NCBI RefSeq assembly: GCF_014205155.1
Contig: NZ_JACHMX010000001.1
Span: 7,006,001 to 7,070,000 of the forward strand
DNA: 64,000 nt
Source of the DNA: Amycolatopsis umgeniensis
Lineage (GTDB): Bacteria > Actinomycetota > Actinomycetes > Mycobacteriales > Pseudonocardiaceae
Direction: 5' to 3'
In this document: positions 44,842 through 53,642 of the stretch, piece after piece
How positions within the stretch are numbered: position 1 is the stretch's first letter
Layout: the number at the start of each line of letters is the position of its first letter
Notes under the pieces: model-generated
What the model saw: the letters and a program-made list of their open reading frames with translations, nothing else
Database searches by the model: none
Told to the model about the DNA's origin: nothing
Position numbers and translations under genes: made by a program

Positions 44842-45943
44842 CACCTTCGCCCGTCTGCTGGCGGCGCTCGCTGATGCCACGCCCGCCTTCACCCCACCAT
44901 CGGCGCCTGACGCACCCGGCCGAGGCCGTCGCCTGCTCACCGCGCTCGCCGACGCCACACCTTCTTTTCATCCAGGCGGCCCTCCTCCCGGCGTCGCGAA
45001 CCGCGCCGCCGCAGCCGCACCGGAAGGCACCGCCGACTGCCCCGGTTCCGAGAACGACGCCGACCTCGGTCCCACTGATCTTGAACAGGTCGTCCAGCGC
45101 TTGATCGAAAGGACCCCGCGCGAGCGGCTGGAGTCTCGTATTTCTGTGCCGATCGAATGGATGCGGCTCATACGGGCGTGGGCACGTCTGCTCATCATGA
45201 GTGAAAAGCTCACCGGTGTCCTGGACGACCTCGTGCCACGCGTCCGGGTGCAAGACCTCACCGTCCGGCGCGTCGAGGCTCTTGCCGCAGACCTTTCCAA
45301 CGGGATCATCGACGAGTTCAGGGACGCGTCAGTCGATGTAAGCGCCTTCTTGAAGCCCGTCGGGTATCCCGACAACGCGCGCAAACTCTTCACAGCTCAA
45401 GTGACAACACTACGTTCGATGCTCAGCGAAGTCAGCAGAAAGCAGTCCCGCGAACGCGTTGACGACGAAGTCGCAGCAGCACACGAACTCGCTATCGAGA
45501 TCGTGCGGGTGCTCACCCACTTACTCGGCGAGTTGCTCAGCCCACCGGAACCGCCCGTGGATCGTCCTCGGGGCTCTGAGGACGCGCGAGCGATCGCCCA
45601 CGGTTTCAAGGCATACGCTCCGCGACGGGCCACTCCGCCAGCGGGCTCACATTACGGCCCTGGCATCATCGTGGATCGGCGCTACAGCCCAGGCAGGCTC
45701 ATCACGGTGCTGGACAGACTGGAAACGGCAGTCACCGACTTCACCGACGCGGACCTTGCCGAAGCCGACCTCCGCGGGCTACGTCTTCGCGGTGTCCAGT
45801 GGTCCATGCTGACCACCCAGTGGCCACCGGGATGGGCCGACCTCATCCGCGCGATCTCAGTCCCCATCGCCCCGGACAAGCGACCCGACCTCTATGAGAT
45901 CCGCAACGATCCCGAGATGCTGGCGCGCCAGACATTCGAGTAG
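44831..45943 (+). CDS. Unknown protein with short pentapeptide segment
   Basis: 370 aa from an ATG at 44831 inside the end of the membrane-protein gene. The first ~50 residues contain a duplicated ALADATP(A/S)F motif. A helical middle (residues about 80-240) includes LIRAWARLLIMSEKLTGVLD and KLFTAQVTTLRSMLSEVSRK. Near residue 300 comes a short pentapeptide-like run, TDADLAEADLRGLRLRGVQW, before IVDRRYSPGRLITVL-type flanks. No catalytic motif found. It is probably the cytosolic partner of the small membrane protein; system function unknown. Confidence 0.65.
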   Translation: MARNTFARLLAALADATPAFTPPSAPDAPGRGRRLLTALADATPSFHPGGPPPGVANRAAAAAPEGTADCPGSENDADLGPTDLEQVVQRLIERTPRERLESRISVPIEWMRLIRAWARLLIMSEKLTGVLDDLVPRVRVQDLTVRRVEALAADLSNGIIDEFRDASVDVSAFLKPVGYPDNARKLFTAQVTTLRSMLSEVSRKQSRERVDDEVAAAHELAIEIVRVLTHLLGELLSPPEPPVDRPRGSEDARAIAHGFKAYAPRRATPPAGSHYGPGIIVDRRYSPGRLITVLDRLETAVTDFTDADLAEADLRGLRLRGVQWSMLTTQWPPGWADLIRAISVPIAPDKRPDLYEIRNDPEMLARQTFE

Positions 45944-45976
45944 CGGCGGCCGTGCCAACCCGCACCGCTCAACCAG

Positions 45977-46558
45977 TTGCTGGTCCGCGCCGACCTGCGG
46001 GGAGCGTCCGGGGAACTGCTGCGCTGCACCCCGCACGACTTCCGTCGGATGTTCGCGACCGAGGCGATCGGCGGAGGGCTGCTCGGCCACTCCAACATCA
46101 ACACCACGCAGGCATACCTGGCCGTCTTCGACGAGGAGCTCATCCGCGCCTACCGCGCCTTCGTCGACCACAGGCGAACCGAACGCCCCCAGGCCGAATA
46201 CCGCGAGCCCACCGACGAGGAATGGCGCGAATTCCAGCAGCACTTCCAAACCCGCAAGCTCGAACTCGGCGAACGCGGCCGCCCCTACGGCACGCCCTGC
46301 AAACACGAACACGCCTGCGTCCGATGCCCGAGCCTGCGCCTGGACCCCGCCGCACGACCCCGGCTGGTCGAAATCATCGCCAACCTGCGCGACCGCATCC
46401 AGGAGGCCCAACTCAACGGCTGGCTCGGCGAGGTCGCCGGCTTGCGGACCAGCCTCAATGAGGCAGCCCGCAAACTGGTCAGCCTCGACCGAACCAAGGA
46501 CCGCGCCACCAGCCAAGTCGCTCTCGGCATACCCATCATCACCGACCGACGAACGTGA
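45977..46558 (+). pseudogene. Tyrosine recombinase C-terminal remnant
   Basis: The frame retains HDFRRMFATEAIGGGLLGHS and INTTQAYLAVFDEELIRAYR, that is the HxxR, GHS and nucleophilic Tyr boxes, followed by the extension typical of a class of actinobacterial integrases with CKHEHACVRCPSLRLDP (a Cys/His cluster). The N-terminal and core-binding domains and the first catalytic Arg are missing; the frame starts just after the pentapeptide-like gene. It shows that a second integrative element once sat here. Confidence 0.8.
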
Positions 46559-46854
46559 GTCCGCAGGCAACGGGAAGCGAGGCCGAACTAAGGCGATGGG
46601 TTCACGGACTCAGACGATGCGGTGCATCGGGACGTCACTCCAGACCTCAGCAGAGATCGAGGACTGCAGGGCTCAACTGCCCAGCCGCGGCCGGGACGGG
46701 GCAACGATGCCCAAAGTACGTGACCAGCACGTAAGAGCGCTTTACCCGCCCAAGCCGTCAAGAAGCTGATCCCGGATACAACGCACGCTCATGCCGATGA
46801 GCGGATGTTTTGGCCACCGACGGCCGGTTCCGTAGCGAACGCACGGTGGCGGCT
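46559..46854. other. Spacer with palindrome copy 3
   Basis: At 46772-46815 a perfect GCTCAT-GCCG-ATGAGC hairpin with degenerate outer arms belongs to the interspersed palindrome family. No gene. Confidence 0.6.
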
Positions 46855-49800
46855 TCAGGTAGTTCGTGCCTTGTCGAGGTTCGAGCGGATGATCTGGGTT
46901 GTGGGGTGGTCGGGACCGAAGACTCGTTCGCTGTCGGTGAGGGTGGCCTCGTACAGCGGGATCGCGCGGCTCAGATCACCCGCCGACCGGTAGGCGTAGG
47001 CCAGGTTGTTGCGCGAGGTCAGTGTGTCGGGGTGGTCGGGGCCGAGCACTCGTTCGCTGTCGGTGAGGGTGGCCTCGTACAGCGGGATCGCCCGCGCAAG
47101 GTCACCCGCCGACCGGTAGGCGTAGGCCAGGTTGTTGCGCGAGGTCAGTGTGTCGGGGTGGTCGGGGCCGAGCACCCGCTCGTAGTCGGTGAGGGTGGCC
47201 TCGTACAGCGGGATCGCCCGCGCAAGATCACCCACTGACTCGTAGGCGTAGGCCAGGTTGTTGCGCGAGGTCAGTGTGTGGGGGTGGTCGGGGCCAAAGA
47301 CTCGTTCGCTGTCGGTGAGGGTGGCCTCGAACAGCGGGGTCGCCCGGGCAAGATCACCCGCCGACTCGTAGGCGCTCGCCAGGTTGTTGCGTGAGGTCAG
47401 TGTGTCGGGGTGGTCGGGGCCGAGTACCCGTTCCCGATCGGTGAGGGTGGCCTCGTACAGCGGGATCGCCCGCGCAAGGTCACCCGCCGACCGGTAGGCG
47501 TAGGCCAGGTTGTTGCGCGAGCTCAGTGTGTCGGGGTGGTCGGGTCCCAGCACCCGCTCTCGATCGGTGAGGGTGACCTCGAGCAGCGGGATCGCGCGGC
47601 TCAGATCACCCGCCGACTCGTAGGCGCTCGCCAGGTTGTTGCGCGAGCTCAGTGTGTCGGGGTGGTCGGGGCCGAGCACCCGCTCGTAGTCGGTGAGGGT
47701 GGCCTCGTACAGCGGGATCGCCCGCTCAAGATCACCCACTGACTCGTAGGCGCTCGCCAGGTTGTTGCGCGAGCTCAGTGTGTTGGGGTGGTCGGAGCCG
47801 TGGAGGCGTTGGTGGCTGTCGCAGGCTCGGCTGCAGTAAGCGATGGCGGTGCTGATGTCGCCCTGTCCTTTGAGGTAGGTACCCAGCTGGTTGAGCAGGT
47901 AGCTGGTGTGGCTGGTGTCGGTGTCGGGTGTGGTGTGTTCCAGCAGGGCCCGCGCGTGGGGCAGGACCATCCGTAAGGCGGGCCAGTCCGCGGGTGTGTG
48001 TGGATGCAGCTTGGAGAGGTTGGTCGACAGGATGGTTGTGGTGGTGTCGCGGGCGGTGGCGATGTCGGCGGGCTGGCGGTGGGGGTCGGTGGGGTCGGGT
48101 GTGCGGGTGACCGCTTGTACCAGGCGATGGACGGTAGCGGTGTTCCCGGTGAGGGTGATCATGCTGTAGGCGGCCAGACGGCCCAGCGCCTCGGATAGTT
48201 CCGGTTCCTCCACCGCGCCGGCCAGCAGGTTCCGGGGGATTCCGTCCGGGGCGTACCAGGCCAGTTGCCGCAGCACCCGCCCCGCAGCCGGTGTGTCGGT
48301 CAGGTGGTCGAGGGTGACGTGCCAGACCCGTGCCATCGTCCGCTGCGCGTCACCGCCTTCCGCCGTCGCGGTGAACATCCGCTCCGGAAACTGCGCCAGC
48401 AACTCGAGATAGTCGGCGGGGCTGGTCCGGGTCTGCGCGAGGTATGCGCCTGCCTGCTCGACCGCCAGTGGCAGCCAGCCCAGCTCTTCGCACAACCGGT
48501 CCGCTCCGGCCATGTCCGCCTCGGGCCAGTCCGACCACACGATCCGGGCCAGCAACGTCACCGCCTCGTCGTCGGTGAGCACGTCCAGCGGCACCGTCTC
48601 CACCGCCCGCCACCCCGAACGCTGACGACTGGTGATCACCACCGTGCCCGTCCGCACCCGCTCCAACAGGCCCGCGACATCCCGCGGACTGGTCACGTTG
48701 TCCAGCACCAGTAGCCAGCCCTCATGGGTCGCCAGCCACCGCACAGCCAGCTCGACCCGCTGCTCTGCAGGAAGCACCACCGCCTCCGGCGCCAGCGCGC
48801 CGGCCAAACCACCCAAACCCGACTCAAGCGCCGGCGCTGAATCCGCCGTCACCCACCACACCGGGGAAAACCAGTCGGCGTGCAGCTCGGCGAACCGGGC
48901 AGCCAGGGTGCTCTTGCCGACCCCGCCCAAACCGTGCACCGCCACCACCACCGCGCGACCACCCGACCCGGCCACCGCGGCCTCCAATCGGGCCAACTCG
49001 TGTGTCCTGCCCACGAACACATCCGGCTGCTCCGGGATGCGACCCAGCCTCGGAATTGCCAGAAGCGACTCCATCACCGGCACCCCCGACGTCTGACGGC
49101 CTACCCCTGCGCCGGCGTCCTGAGGGCTCTCGTTGAGCCGAGACTGACGGAGGATCTCTTGCCGGCCGGTGGCACCAGGCCTGGCCTGCAGTGCCGTGAT
49201 GATTCCGGTGATGAAACGTTTGACCTGGCTGTAGACCAGGTCGTTGGGAGCGCTGGGTTTGCAGATGTCGATGTGGTCCGCGTCCACTGGGATCGGTGTC
49301 TGGCCTGGGATTCCGGGGTCGGCCGAGCCCGCGTCGACAACCTGCACACCCTTGGTCGGCCGGGTCTCGTAGAAGATCTTGTGCTCGATGTTCGTTGTCG
49401 GGTGTACAGCCCAGTTGCGGTATCTGGTGTTGAGCTGCCGTAGATGTGTGCTGTTGCGTTCCAGGGCGCCGATCGCCGGCGTCTTGCGGTAGATGACGGA
49501 TAGCGCCTTGACGACGGCCATGGTGACGATGTCGGAGCCGGTGTGCGGGGTGGCCAGAAAGACCACCCCTCGGGTGGCGGTGGCGAACTCGGTGTAGTCG
49601 GCGCGACCGTCAGCCGCGTGCAGCAGCATTTCCTTGACTACCAGGCCGCCCATGCTGTGGGTGACGAAGCACAGCGGGCGTTGCCCGATTCCGTGACTTT
49701 CCAGGTGGGCCAGCAGGTTGATCGCCCGATCCTGGATCGGCATCGCGTGACCTAACCAGCGGCTCGACGCCGCGGCATACCCCAGCGACCAGACAGCCAA

Positions 49801-49950
49801 TCCTTGAACGTCCCGCCCGAGCCACTCCGGCCAGAACACACTCTTCCGCTTCGCCGACCAGCTCTTACGGGAGTCGCCATCGAGGCCGTGCACGAAAACC
49901 ACGTCCAACACCGGGTTCTCGCCGGTACCCACCTCGACGAGCTCGGTCAC
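46855..49950 (-). CDS. NLR-like protein: serine hydrolase, NB-ARC ATPase, TPR repeats
   Basis: 1031 aa from a GTG at 49950 with GAGGGG 8 bp upstream (an ATG at 49968 is possible). Residues 10-250 are an alpha/beta hydrolase of the lipase/DUF676 type: VVFVHGLDGDSRKSW, nucleophile in FVTHSMGGLVVKEM (Ser99), TPHTGSD, and DADHID (His226). Residues about 310-620 are NB-ARC: FVGRTHELARLE, Walker A GLGGVGKST (340-348), WLLVLDN, TSRQ, and GWLPLAVEQAGAYL (GLPLA-like). Seven near-identical 42-residue TPR units follow. This is the tripartite STAND architecture of prokaryotic immune sensors: repeats sense, the ATPase oligomerises, the hydrolase kills. The trigger is unknown. Confidence 0.9.
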   Translation of the reverse strand: MTELVEVGTGENPVLDVVFVHGLDGDSRKSWSAKRKSVFWPEWLGRDVQGLAVWSLGYAAASSRWLGHAMPIQDRAINLLAHLESHGIGQRPLCFVTHSMGGLVVKEMLLHAADGRADYTEFATATRGVVFLATPHTGSDIVTMAVVKALSVIYRKTPAIGALERNSTHLRQLNTRYRNWAVHPTTNIEHKIFYETRPTKGVQVVDAGSADPGIPGQTPIPVDADHIDICKPSAPNDLVYSQVKRFITGIITALQARPGATGRQEILRQSRLNESPQDAGAGVGRQTSGVPVMESLLAIPRLGRIPEQPDVFVGRTHELARLEAAVAGSGGRAVVVAVHGLGGVGKSTLAARFAELHADWFSPVWWVTADSAPALESGLGGLAGALAPEAVVLPAEQRVELAVRWLATHEGWLLVLDNVTSPRDVAGLLERVRTGTVVITSRQRSGWRAVETVPLDVLTDDEAVTLLARIVWSDWPEADMAGADRLCEELGWLPLAVEQAGAYLAQTRTSPADYLELLAQFPERMFTATAEGGDAQRTMARVWHVTLDHLTDTPAAGRVLRQLAWYAPDGIPRNLLAGAVEEPELSEALGRLAAYSMITLTGNTATVHRLVQAVTRTPDPTDPHRQPADIATARDTTTTILSTNLSKLHPHTPADWPALRMVLPHARALLEHTTPDTDTSHTSYLLNQLGTYLKGQGDISTAIAYCSRACDSHQRLHGSDHPNTLSSRNNLASAYESVGDLERAIPLYEATLTDYERVLGPDHPDTLSSRNNLASAYESAGDLSRAIPLLEVTLTDRERVLGPDHPDTLSSRNNLAYAYRSAGDLARAIPLYEATLTDRERVLGPDHPDTLTSRNNLASAYESAGDLARATPLFEATLTDSERVFGPDHPHTLTSRNNLAYAYESVGDLARAIPLYEATLTDYERVLGPDHPDTLTSRNNLAYAYRSAGDLARAIPLYEATLTDSERVLGPDHPDTLTSRNNLAYAYRSAGDLSRAIPLYEATLTDSERVFGPDHPTTQIIRSNLDKARTT
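46909..47790. repeat. Seven 126-bp tandem repeats encoding the TPR sensor
   Basis: Seven units of 126 bp (42 codons) with the pattern HPDTLTSRNNLAYAYRSAGD, then LARAIPLYEATLTD.ERVLGPD. Differences are few and often shared between non-adjacent units, suggesting recent duplication or gene conversion. A partial eighth unit ends the protein. Confidence 0.9.
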
Positions 49951-50052
49951 CGCTTGCCCCTCACACATCGATGCCGGGCCGCCCCACCGCGACTTCGGCT
50001 TGGTGAACTGTCGTTTACCACCGCAGCCTCGTTACATGTTCGACCACCCTCC

Positions 50053-50088
50053 GTAAACGCCCTGTCATGCCGCGGGGTGCCCAAACGT
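50053..50088. repeat. Palindrome family, half copy
   Basis: TAAACGCCCTGTCATGCCGC followed by GGGGTGCCCAAACG: left arm and loop conserved, right arm degenerate. Confidence 0.5.
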
Positions 50089-50150
50089 TGTCTGCGTCCC
50101 GGACGCCGGTTTGCTCGCTAGGATCAGGTGATCACTGAGGGGGTGATCGC

Positions 50151-51083
50151 GTGTTCGAGCGTTATCTGGCCGACTACCGCTACTTCGCGTTGTTCGAAGA
50201 CGGTCGCGGTATGTCCGATGTCGGGAACGCCGAGGCCCTCTACCGCAGCCTCGGCTCGCACGACGAGCAGAAGTACGTCGGTCACGGTGTGTGGACGCAA
50301 AGCACTGGCCTGTCGAAGACCGGCGATCGGAACTCCTACGACGACTACCGCGAGGTGAGCGCCGCGGAGCTGGAGAGGCTCAGACAACTGGCCGACGACC
50401 GCGGGCCTGCGAAGCACGAGCAGCGGGACGGGTTCGAAGGCGGCGGCTTCGCGGTGTTCCGGCATGAGGCCGACATGGTCGACCTGCGCTCCGCGTACGC
50501 CGTGGTCGACGAGCTACTGCCGGAACACACCTACGCGTTGCCGCTGGCGCCCTTCGAACGGGACAGCCTTGCGGGCATCGTCGCTCTGCTGGCGGCACGG
50601 CGACGAGCCGAACAGGTGAAGGGCCACTACTACTTTGCGGAGTTCGAGAGCCTGGACGACGTCGCGGACCTCGACCGCGCCCACGCGCTGATTCGCTCTC
50701 CGTCAAGCGGCGACAGCGAATGGGAGACCTACTTGCAAGAGGGTGTGTGGGTGCGGGGGAAGGAGCCGCAGAGAAGGATCGTGCTGCCGGTCGGCCGCGA
50801 CGATCTGGAACGGGCCATCCGCGGACGAGAGACCGCCGAGGTCAGGTACTTCGACGTGTGGTTCCGCTCGTCGCCAAAGGGCTGGTACCTCCTCCACGAT
50901 TACGTTCGCCGCACCGGATCGGTCGACGAGACCCCAGACGGGCCCCGCTGGCGACACACCGACGTACTTGAACGGCTGAAGCCCGGCTTGTGGGTGGTGG
51001 AGCTCGGTGAGCGGCACTTCCGTCGCATATTCACCGTCGCCGCGATCACCGGAAGGCCCGCTCCTGGACGTCATGGGCGATGA
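50151..51083 (+). CDS. Unknown protein with internally duplicated domain
   Basis: 310 aa from a GTG at 50151 close behind GAGGGGGTG. Two similar segments occur: YFALFEDGRGMSDVGNAEAL then GVWTQST and SAAELERLRQL in the first half, and YYFAEFESLDDVADLDRAHA then EGVWVRGKE and GRDDLERAIRG in the second. A weaker copy may lie between them (GFAVFRHEADMVDLRSAYAV). No membrane segment or known motif. It is divergent from the NLR-like gene, separated by about 200 bp containing a palindrome copy. Function unknown. Confidence 0.65.
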   Translation: MFERYLADYRYFALFEDGRGMSDVGNAEALYRSLGSHDEQKYVGHGVWTQSTGLSKTGDRNSYDDYREVSAAELERLRQLADDRGPAKHEQRDGFEGGGFAVFRHEADMVDLRSAYAVVDELLPEHTYALPLAPFERDSLAGIVALLAARRRAEQVKGHYYFAEFESLDDVADLDRAHALIRSPSSGDSEWETYLQEGVWVRGKEPQRRIVLPVGRDDLERAIRGRETAEVRYFDVWFRSSPKGWYLLHDYVRRTGSVDETPDGPRWRHTDVLERLKPGLWVVELGERHFRRIFTVAAITGRPAPGRHGR

Positions 51084-51090
51084 CGACTGG

Positions 51091-51129
51091 CGGCATCGCC
51101 CGCTCATACCGCGATGAGGACGTTCGGCG
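51091..51129. repeat. Palindrome family copy
   Basis: CTCAT-ACCGCG-ATGAG core followed by GACGTTCGGC. Located between two convergent genes. Confidence 0.6.
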
Positions 51130-51181
51130 ATTCCTCGCCCTGGTGTCCCTTGTGGACGGTCATGGGGAAGGCGGAACCCGG

Positions 51182-51901
51182 TCACCCGAGGCGCGCGCTG
51201 TCCGCGATCCTGGTGAGGTCCTCTTCGCCAGGCGAGTCCGGCATCTGCAGGTCACCCCACACCACGACCAGCAGCGTCCCTTGCGCGGTGGGCAAGGCGA
51301 CCACCCGGTAGGTGGTCGACGGCGGGTCACACTCGTCCCTGGCGTGCGGGGTGACCGTGCCCTGCACCTGCGCCCCGCCGTCCGGGCGGCGTCCGACAGG
51401 GCCGGAGGACACCTGACCGCCGCTGCGGAAAGCCCGATTTCCCCGATACATCAACGCGTCCGCCGCGGCCGCCATCGGATCGGTGATACGCGCCCGGTCG
51501 AGGTACAACTGGCCGAGGATGGCTTTCGGGTTCGTCGCGCAGTAGCCCGGTTTATACCGCGCGCCTCGGGTTCGCGCGTCCGGGATGTAGGTTCCATCGA
51601 CCGGCTGCCAGGTGGGTGGCACCTCGACGAACACGCCCAGCCCGAGCTCCAGCGTCGTCCAGCCGGGCGCCGGCGGGGTTCGGGAGGTACTGCTCTCGCT
51701 GATAGGCCAAGATGGGGCAGCGCTGTCGTGCCTGCTGTTCAGGAACACCAGCAGCCCGGCCACCAGACCGGCGATCACCACCAGCACACCGACGGTGATC
51801 CCGGCGATCATCCCCGTGCGACGCCGTTTCGGCGAAGGCGCCGGGTAACCGGGCTGCGACGGGAAATCCGGAAACCACTGCTGCTGCTCCTGTCGCTCCA
51901 C
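51182..51901 (-). CDS. Membrane-anchored extracytoplasmic protein
   Basis: 239 aa, ATG at 51901. A Pro/Gln-rich cytosolic start and basic KRRRTG precede one helix (MIAGITVGVLVVIAGLVAGL), then an extracytoplasmic domain: LGVFVEVPPTWQPVDGTYIP, paired Cys (YCATN and DECDPP) and a beta-rich end (YRVVALPTAQGTLLVVVWGD). This is a common actinobacterial architecture of unknown function. Single gene with palindrome copies on both sides. Confidence 0.75.
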   Translation of the reverse strand: MERQEQQQWFPDFPSQPGYPAPSPKRRRTGMIAGITVGVLVVIAGLVAGLLVFLNSRHDSAAPSWPISESSTSRTPPAPGWTTLELGLGVFVEVPPTWQPVDGTYIPDARTRGARYKPGYCATNPKAILGQLYLDRARITDPMAAAADALMYRGNRAFRSGGQVSSGPVGRRPDGGAQVQGTVTPHARDECDPPSTTYRVVALPTAQGTLLVVVWGDLQMPDSPGEEDLTRIADSARLG

Positions 51902-51952
51902 GAGCGCACGCTAACCCTCCGGCACGCGGTTCCGGCGCTCCTGTCCGCATCC

Positions 51953-51980
51953 TGCCAACGTCCTGTCATGCCGATGGGCG
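51953..51980. repeat. Palindrome family, half copy
   Basis: TGCCAACGTCCTGTCATGCC then GATGGGCG. Left arm matches the copies at 50053 and 53471. Confidence 0.5.
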
Positions 51981-51999
51981 TGCGGTCTTGGGGCGGTTG

Positions 52000-52518
52000 T
52001 CACACCGGAGCGCGGTACCAGCAGCGATGTACGACCGGCTCGACGGCAAGCACGCTGGCTGTTGCCGCGGTCGCGACCGCCCAGGGGAGCCAGTCGGTTG
52101 ATCCCGCCACCGCCCACACCGCGGCACCGAGCGCGACCACGGGCCGCAGCAGGGTGAACGGCCCGAGACCGACCAGGATCACGAACGTGCTCTCCCGCAT
52201 CGGCAACAGCCAGTACGTCAGCAGGGATGCCACCACGAGCGCCGCGAACGGAACCAGCACCTGAAGCATCCGCATACCCGCACGTACCAGTTCGTCGTAA
52301 CGAGTCCCGGGGTCGGCCGAGCCGCTCAGGGCCACCGCGACCGGCAGTGCCACGAGCACGAGGCCGATCGCCCCGCCCGCGAGTCCCCGGCGTGCGGCCA
52401 GTAGATAGTAAGGGCGTTTGTGGATCCGGGCGTTGCGGCCGGTCGCGGCCCGGAAACCCGCGAAGGCCGCGTCGATGAGCGCGAGCAGGCCCAGCAGGAC
52501 CGGAACGGCTGTGGCCAT
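52000..52518 (-). CDS. Polytopic membrane protein
   Basis: 172 aa; the start codon overlaps the stop of the methyltransferase gene by 1 bp (TGATG). About four or five hydrophobic segments: VPVLLGLLALIDAAFAGF, GGAIGLVLVALPVAVALS, MLQVLVPFAALVVASLLTYW, VVALGAAVWAVAGS and AVATAATASVLAVEPVVH. No recognised family. Translational coupling suggests that it works with the methyltransferase, perhaps on a membrane-associated substrate. Confidence 0.7.
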   Translation of the reverse strand: MATAVPVLLGLLALIDAAFAGFRAATGRNARIHKRPYYLLAARRGLAGGAIGLVLVALPVAVALSGSADPGTRYDELVRAGMRMLQVLVPFAALVVASLLTYWLLPMRESTFVILVGLGPFTLLRPVVALGAAVWAVAGSTDWLPWAVATAATASVLAVEPVVHRCWYRAPV

Positions 52519-53420
52519 CAGCCGGCGACCAGCCCACGCGCCCGGCGTCCCAGGGCATGGCGGAAGTTGTCGACCAACGCCGGGCGGAGACCGACAACCG
52601 GCCTCATGGCTGCGCAGAACGGGTTGGCGTGGATGGACGGTTCGAACAGGAATGCGTCCATCCCGGCAGCCGCCTCGACAGCGGACAACAGCACGGTGTC
52701 GTCGTGGGCGCGCAGTGCGGACGCGACGCCGTCGTGACGGCCCAGTGGCTCCCGCATCCTGGCGCGGTGGAACAGCCAGGCGCCCAGCGGGGCCAACCGG
52801 GTCGCGGAGATGTCGTAGTGGATGAACGCCAGCGTGCCGGCGCGGTCCTGGGCGCGGAAGAACTCAGGCAGTTCGTCGGCCGCGAAATGGTGCAGCACGC
52901 CGCTCGACAGGTAGACGGTGGCGTCCTCGGTCAGCGCGAACGCGTTCGCGTGGAGAAACGTGCACGGGAGTCGCTCATCCTCGGCCAGTCTGGTCGCCTC
53001 GGCTATCAACGCGCGATTGAAGTCCACACCCACCAGTTCGACATCCGCTCCCAGCACACCGGAGGCGGCCAGGCTCCGCACCATGAACCCCAACCCGCAC
53101 CCGATGTCCACCACCCGCAGGCGGCTCCTGCTCGCTCGGATCGCGGTGAGCAACGGCACCAGCAACTCGGCGAACCGCTGTGCCATGTGCAGTTCCTCGT
53201 TGAGCCGCTGCAGTTCGGTGTGCACCCGGACCAGTAGCTCGTCCATCGCGACGGGATCCAGGAACTCGCCGGCCACGGGCATCCGCTGCACGATACGAGC
53301 GGCTCGTCGATCCCCGGCCGCGTGCAGCCGGGCGACCACATCCGCTCTGCGGACAGGGACGCGCTCGCCGGTCCGAGCATCCCACTCCACCACCAGATCG
53401 GAGATCTCCAGCACGGCCAC
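52518..53420 (-). CDS. Class I SAM-dependent methyltransferase
   Basis: 300 aa, ATG at 53420. After an N-terminal helical domain, residues about 95-210 are a Rossmann methyltransferase: RLRVVDIGCGLGFMVRSLAA (motif I), VELVGVDFN (acidic end of strand 2) and ATVYLSSGVLHHF (post-motif region). The substrate is not predictable; the LHHF stretch is common in small-molecule methyltransferases. Operon with the downstream membrane protein. Confidence 0.8.
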   Translation of the reverse strand: MAVLEISDLVVEWDARTGERVPVRRADVVARLHAAGDRRAARIVQRMPVAGEFLDPVAMDELLVRVHTELQRLNEELHMAQRFAELLVPLLTAIRASRSRLRVVDIGCGLGFMVRSLAASGVLGADVELVGVDFNRALIAEATRLAEDERLPCTFLHANAFALTEDATVYLSSGVLHHFAADELPEFFRAQDRAGTLAFIHYDISATRLAPLGAWLFHRARMREPLGRHDGVASALRAHDDTVLLSAVEAAAGMDAFLFEPSIHANPFCAAMRPVVGLRPALVDNFRHALGRRARGLVAG

Positions 53421-53470
53421 GAGTGCACTCTAGCGATCAAGCTCGCGACGAGGCGCTGTGTGCCACTCCT

Positions 53471-53500
53471 CGCCAAACGTCCTGTCATACCGCGGTGGGG
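53471..53500. repeat. Palindrome family, half copy
   Basis: GCCAAACGTCCTGTCATACC then GCGGTGGGG; the rightmost copy in the window. Confidence 0.5.
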
Positions 53501-53642
53501 TCATCTTCGAGGTTCACTCGCTCGCGTCTGACCTGCTGGCTCTCCGGCTTGCTTTGGAGCGCGCTCCAGGTCCTAGCGTCGGTGGCGTTCGTCAGCCCTT
53601 CGAGGTTCCGCTCGGTCCGCTGGGCAGGAGGAGTATCCGCGC

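Noticed and set aside
52557..53237. Rightward frame opposite the methyltransferase gene
   Set aside because: Antisense shadow; the minus strand has the VDIGCGLG motif.
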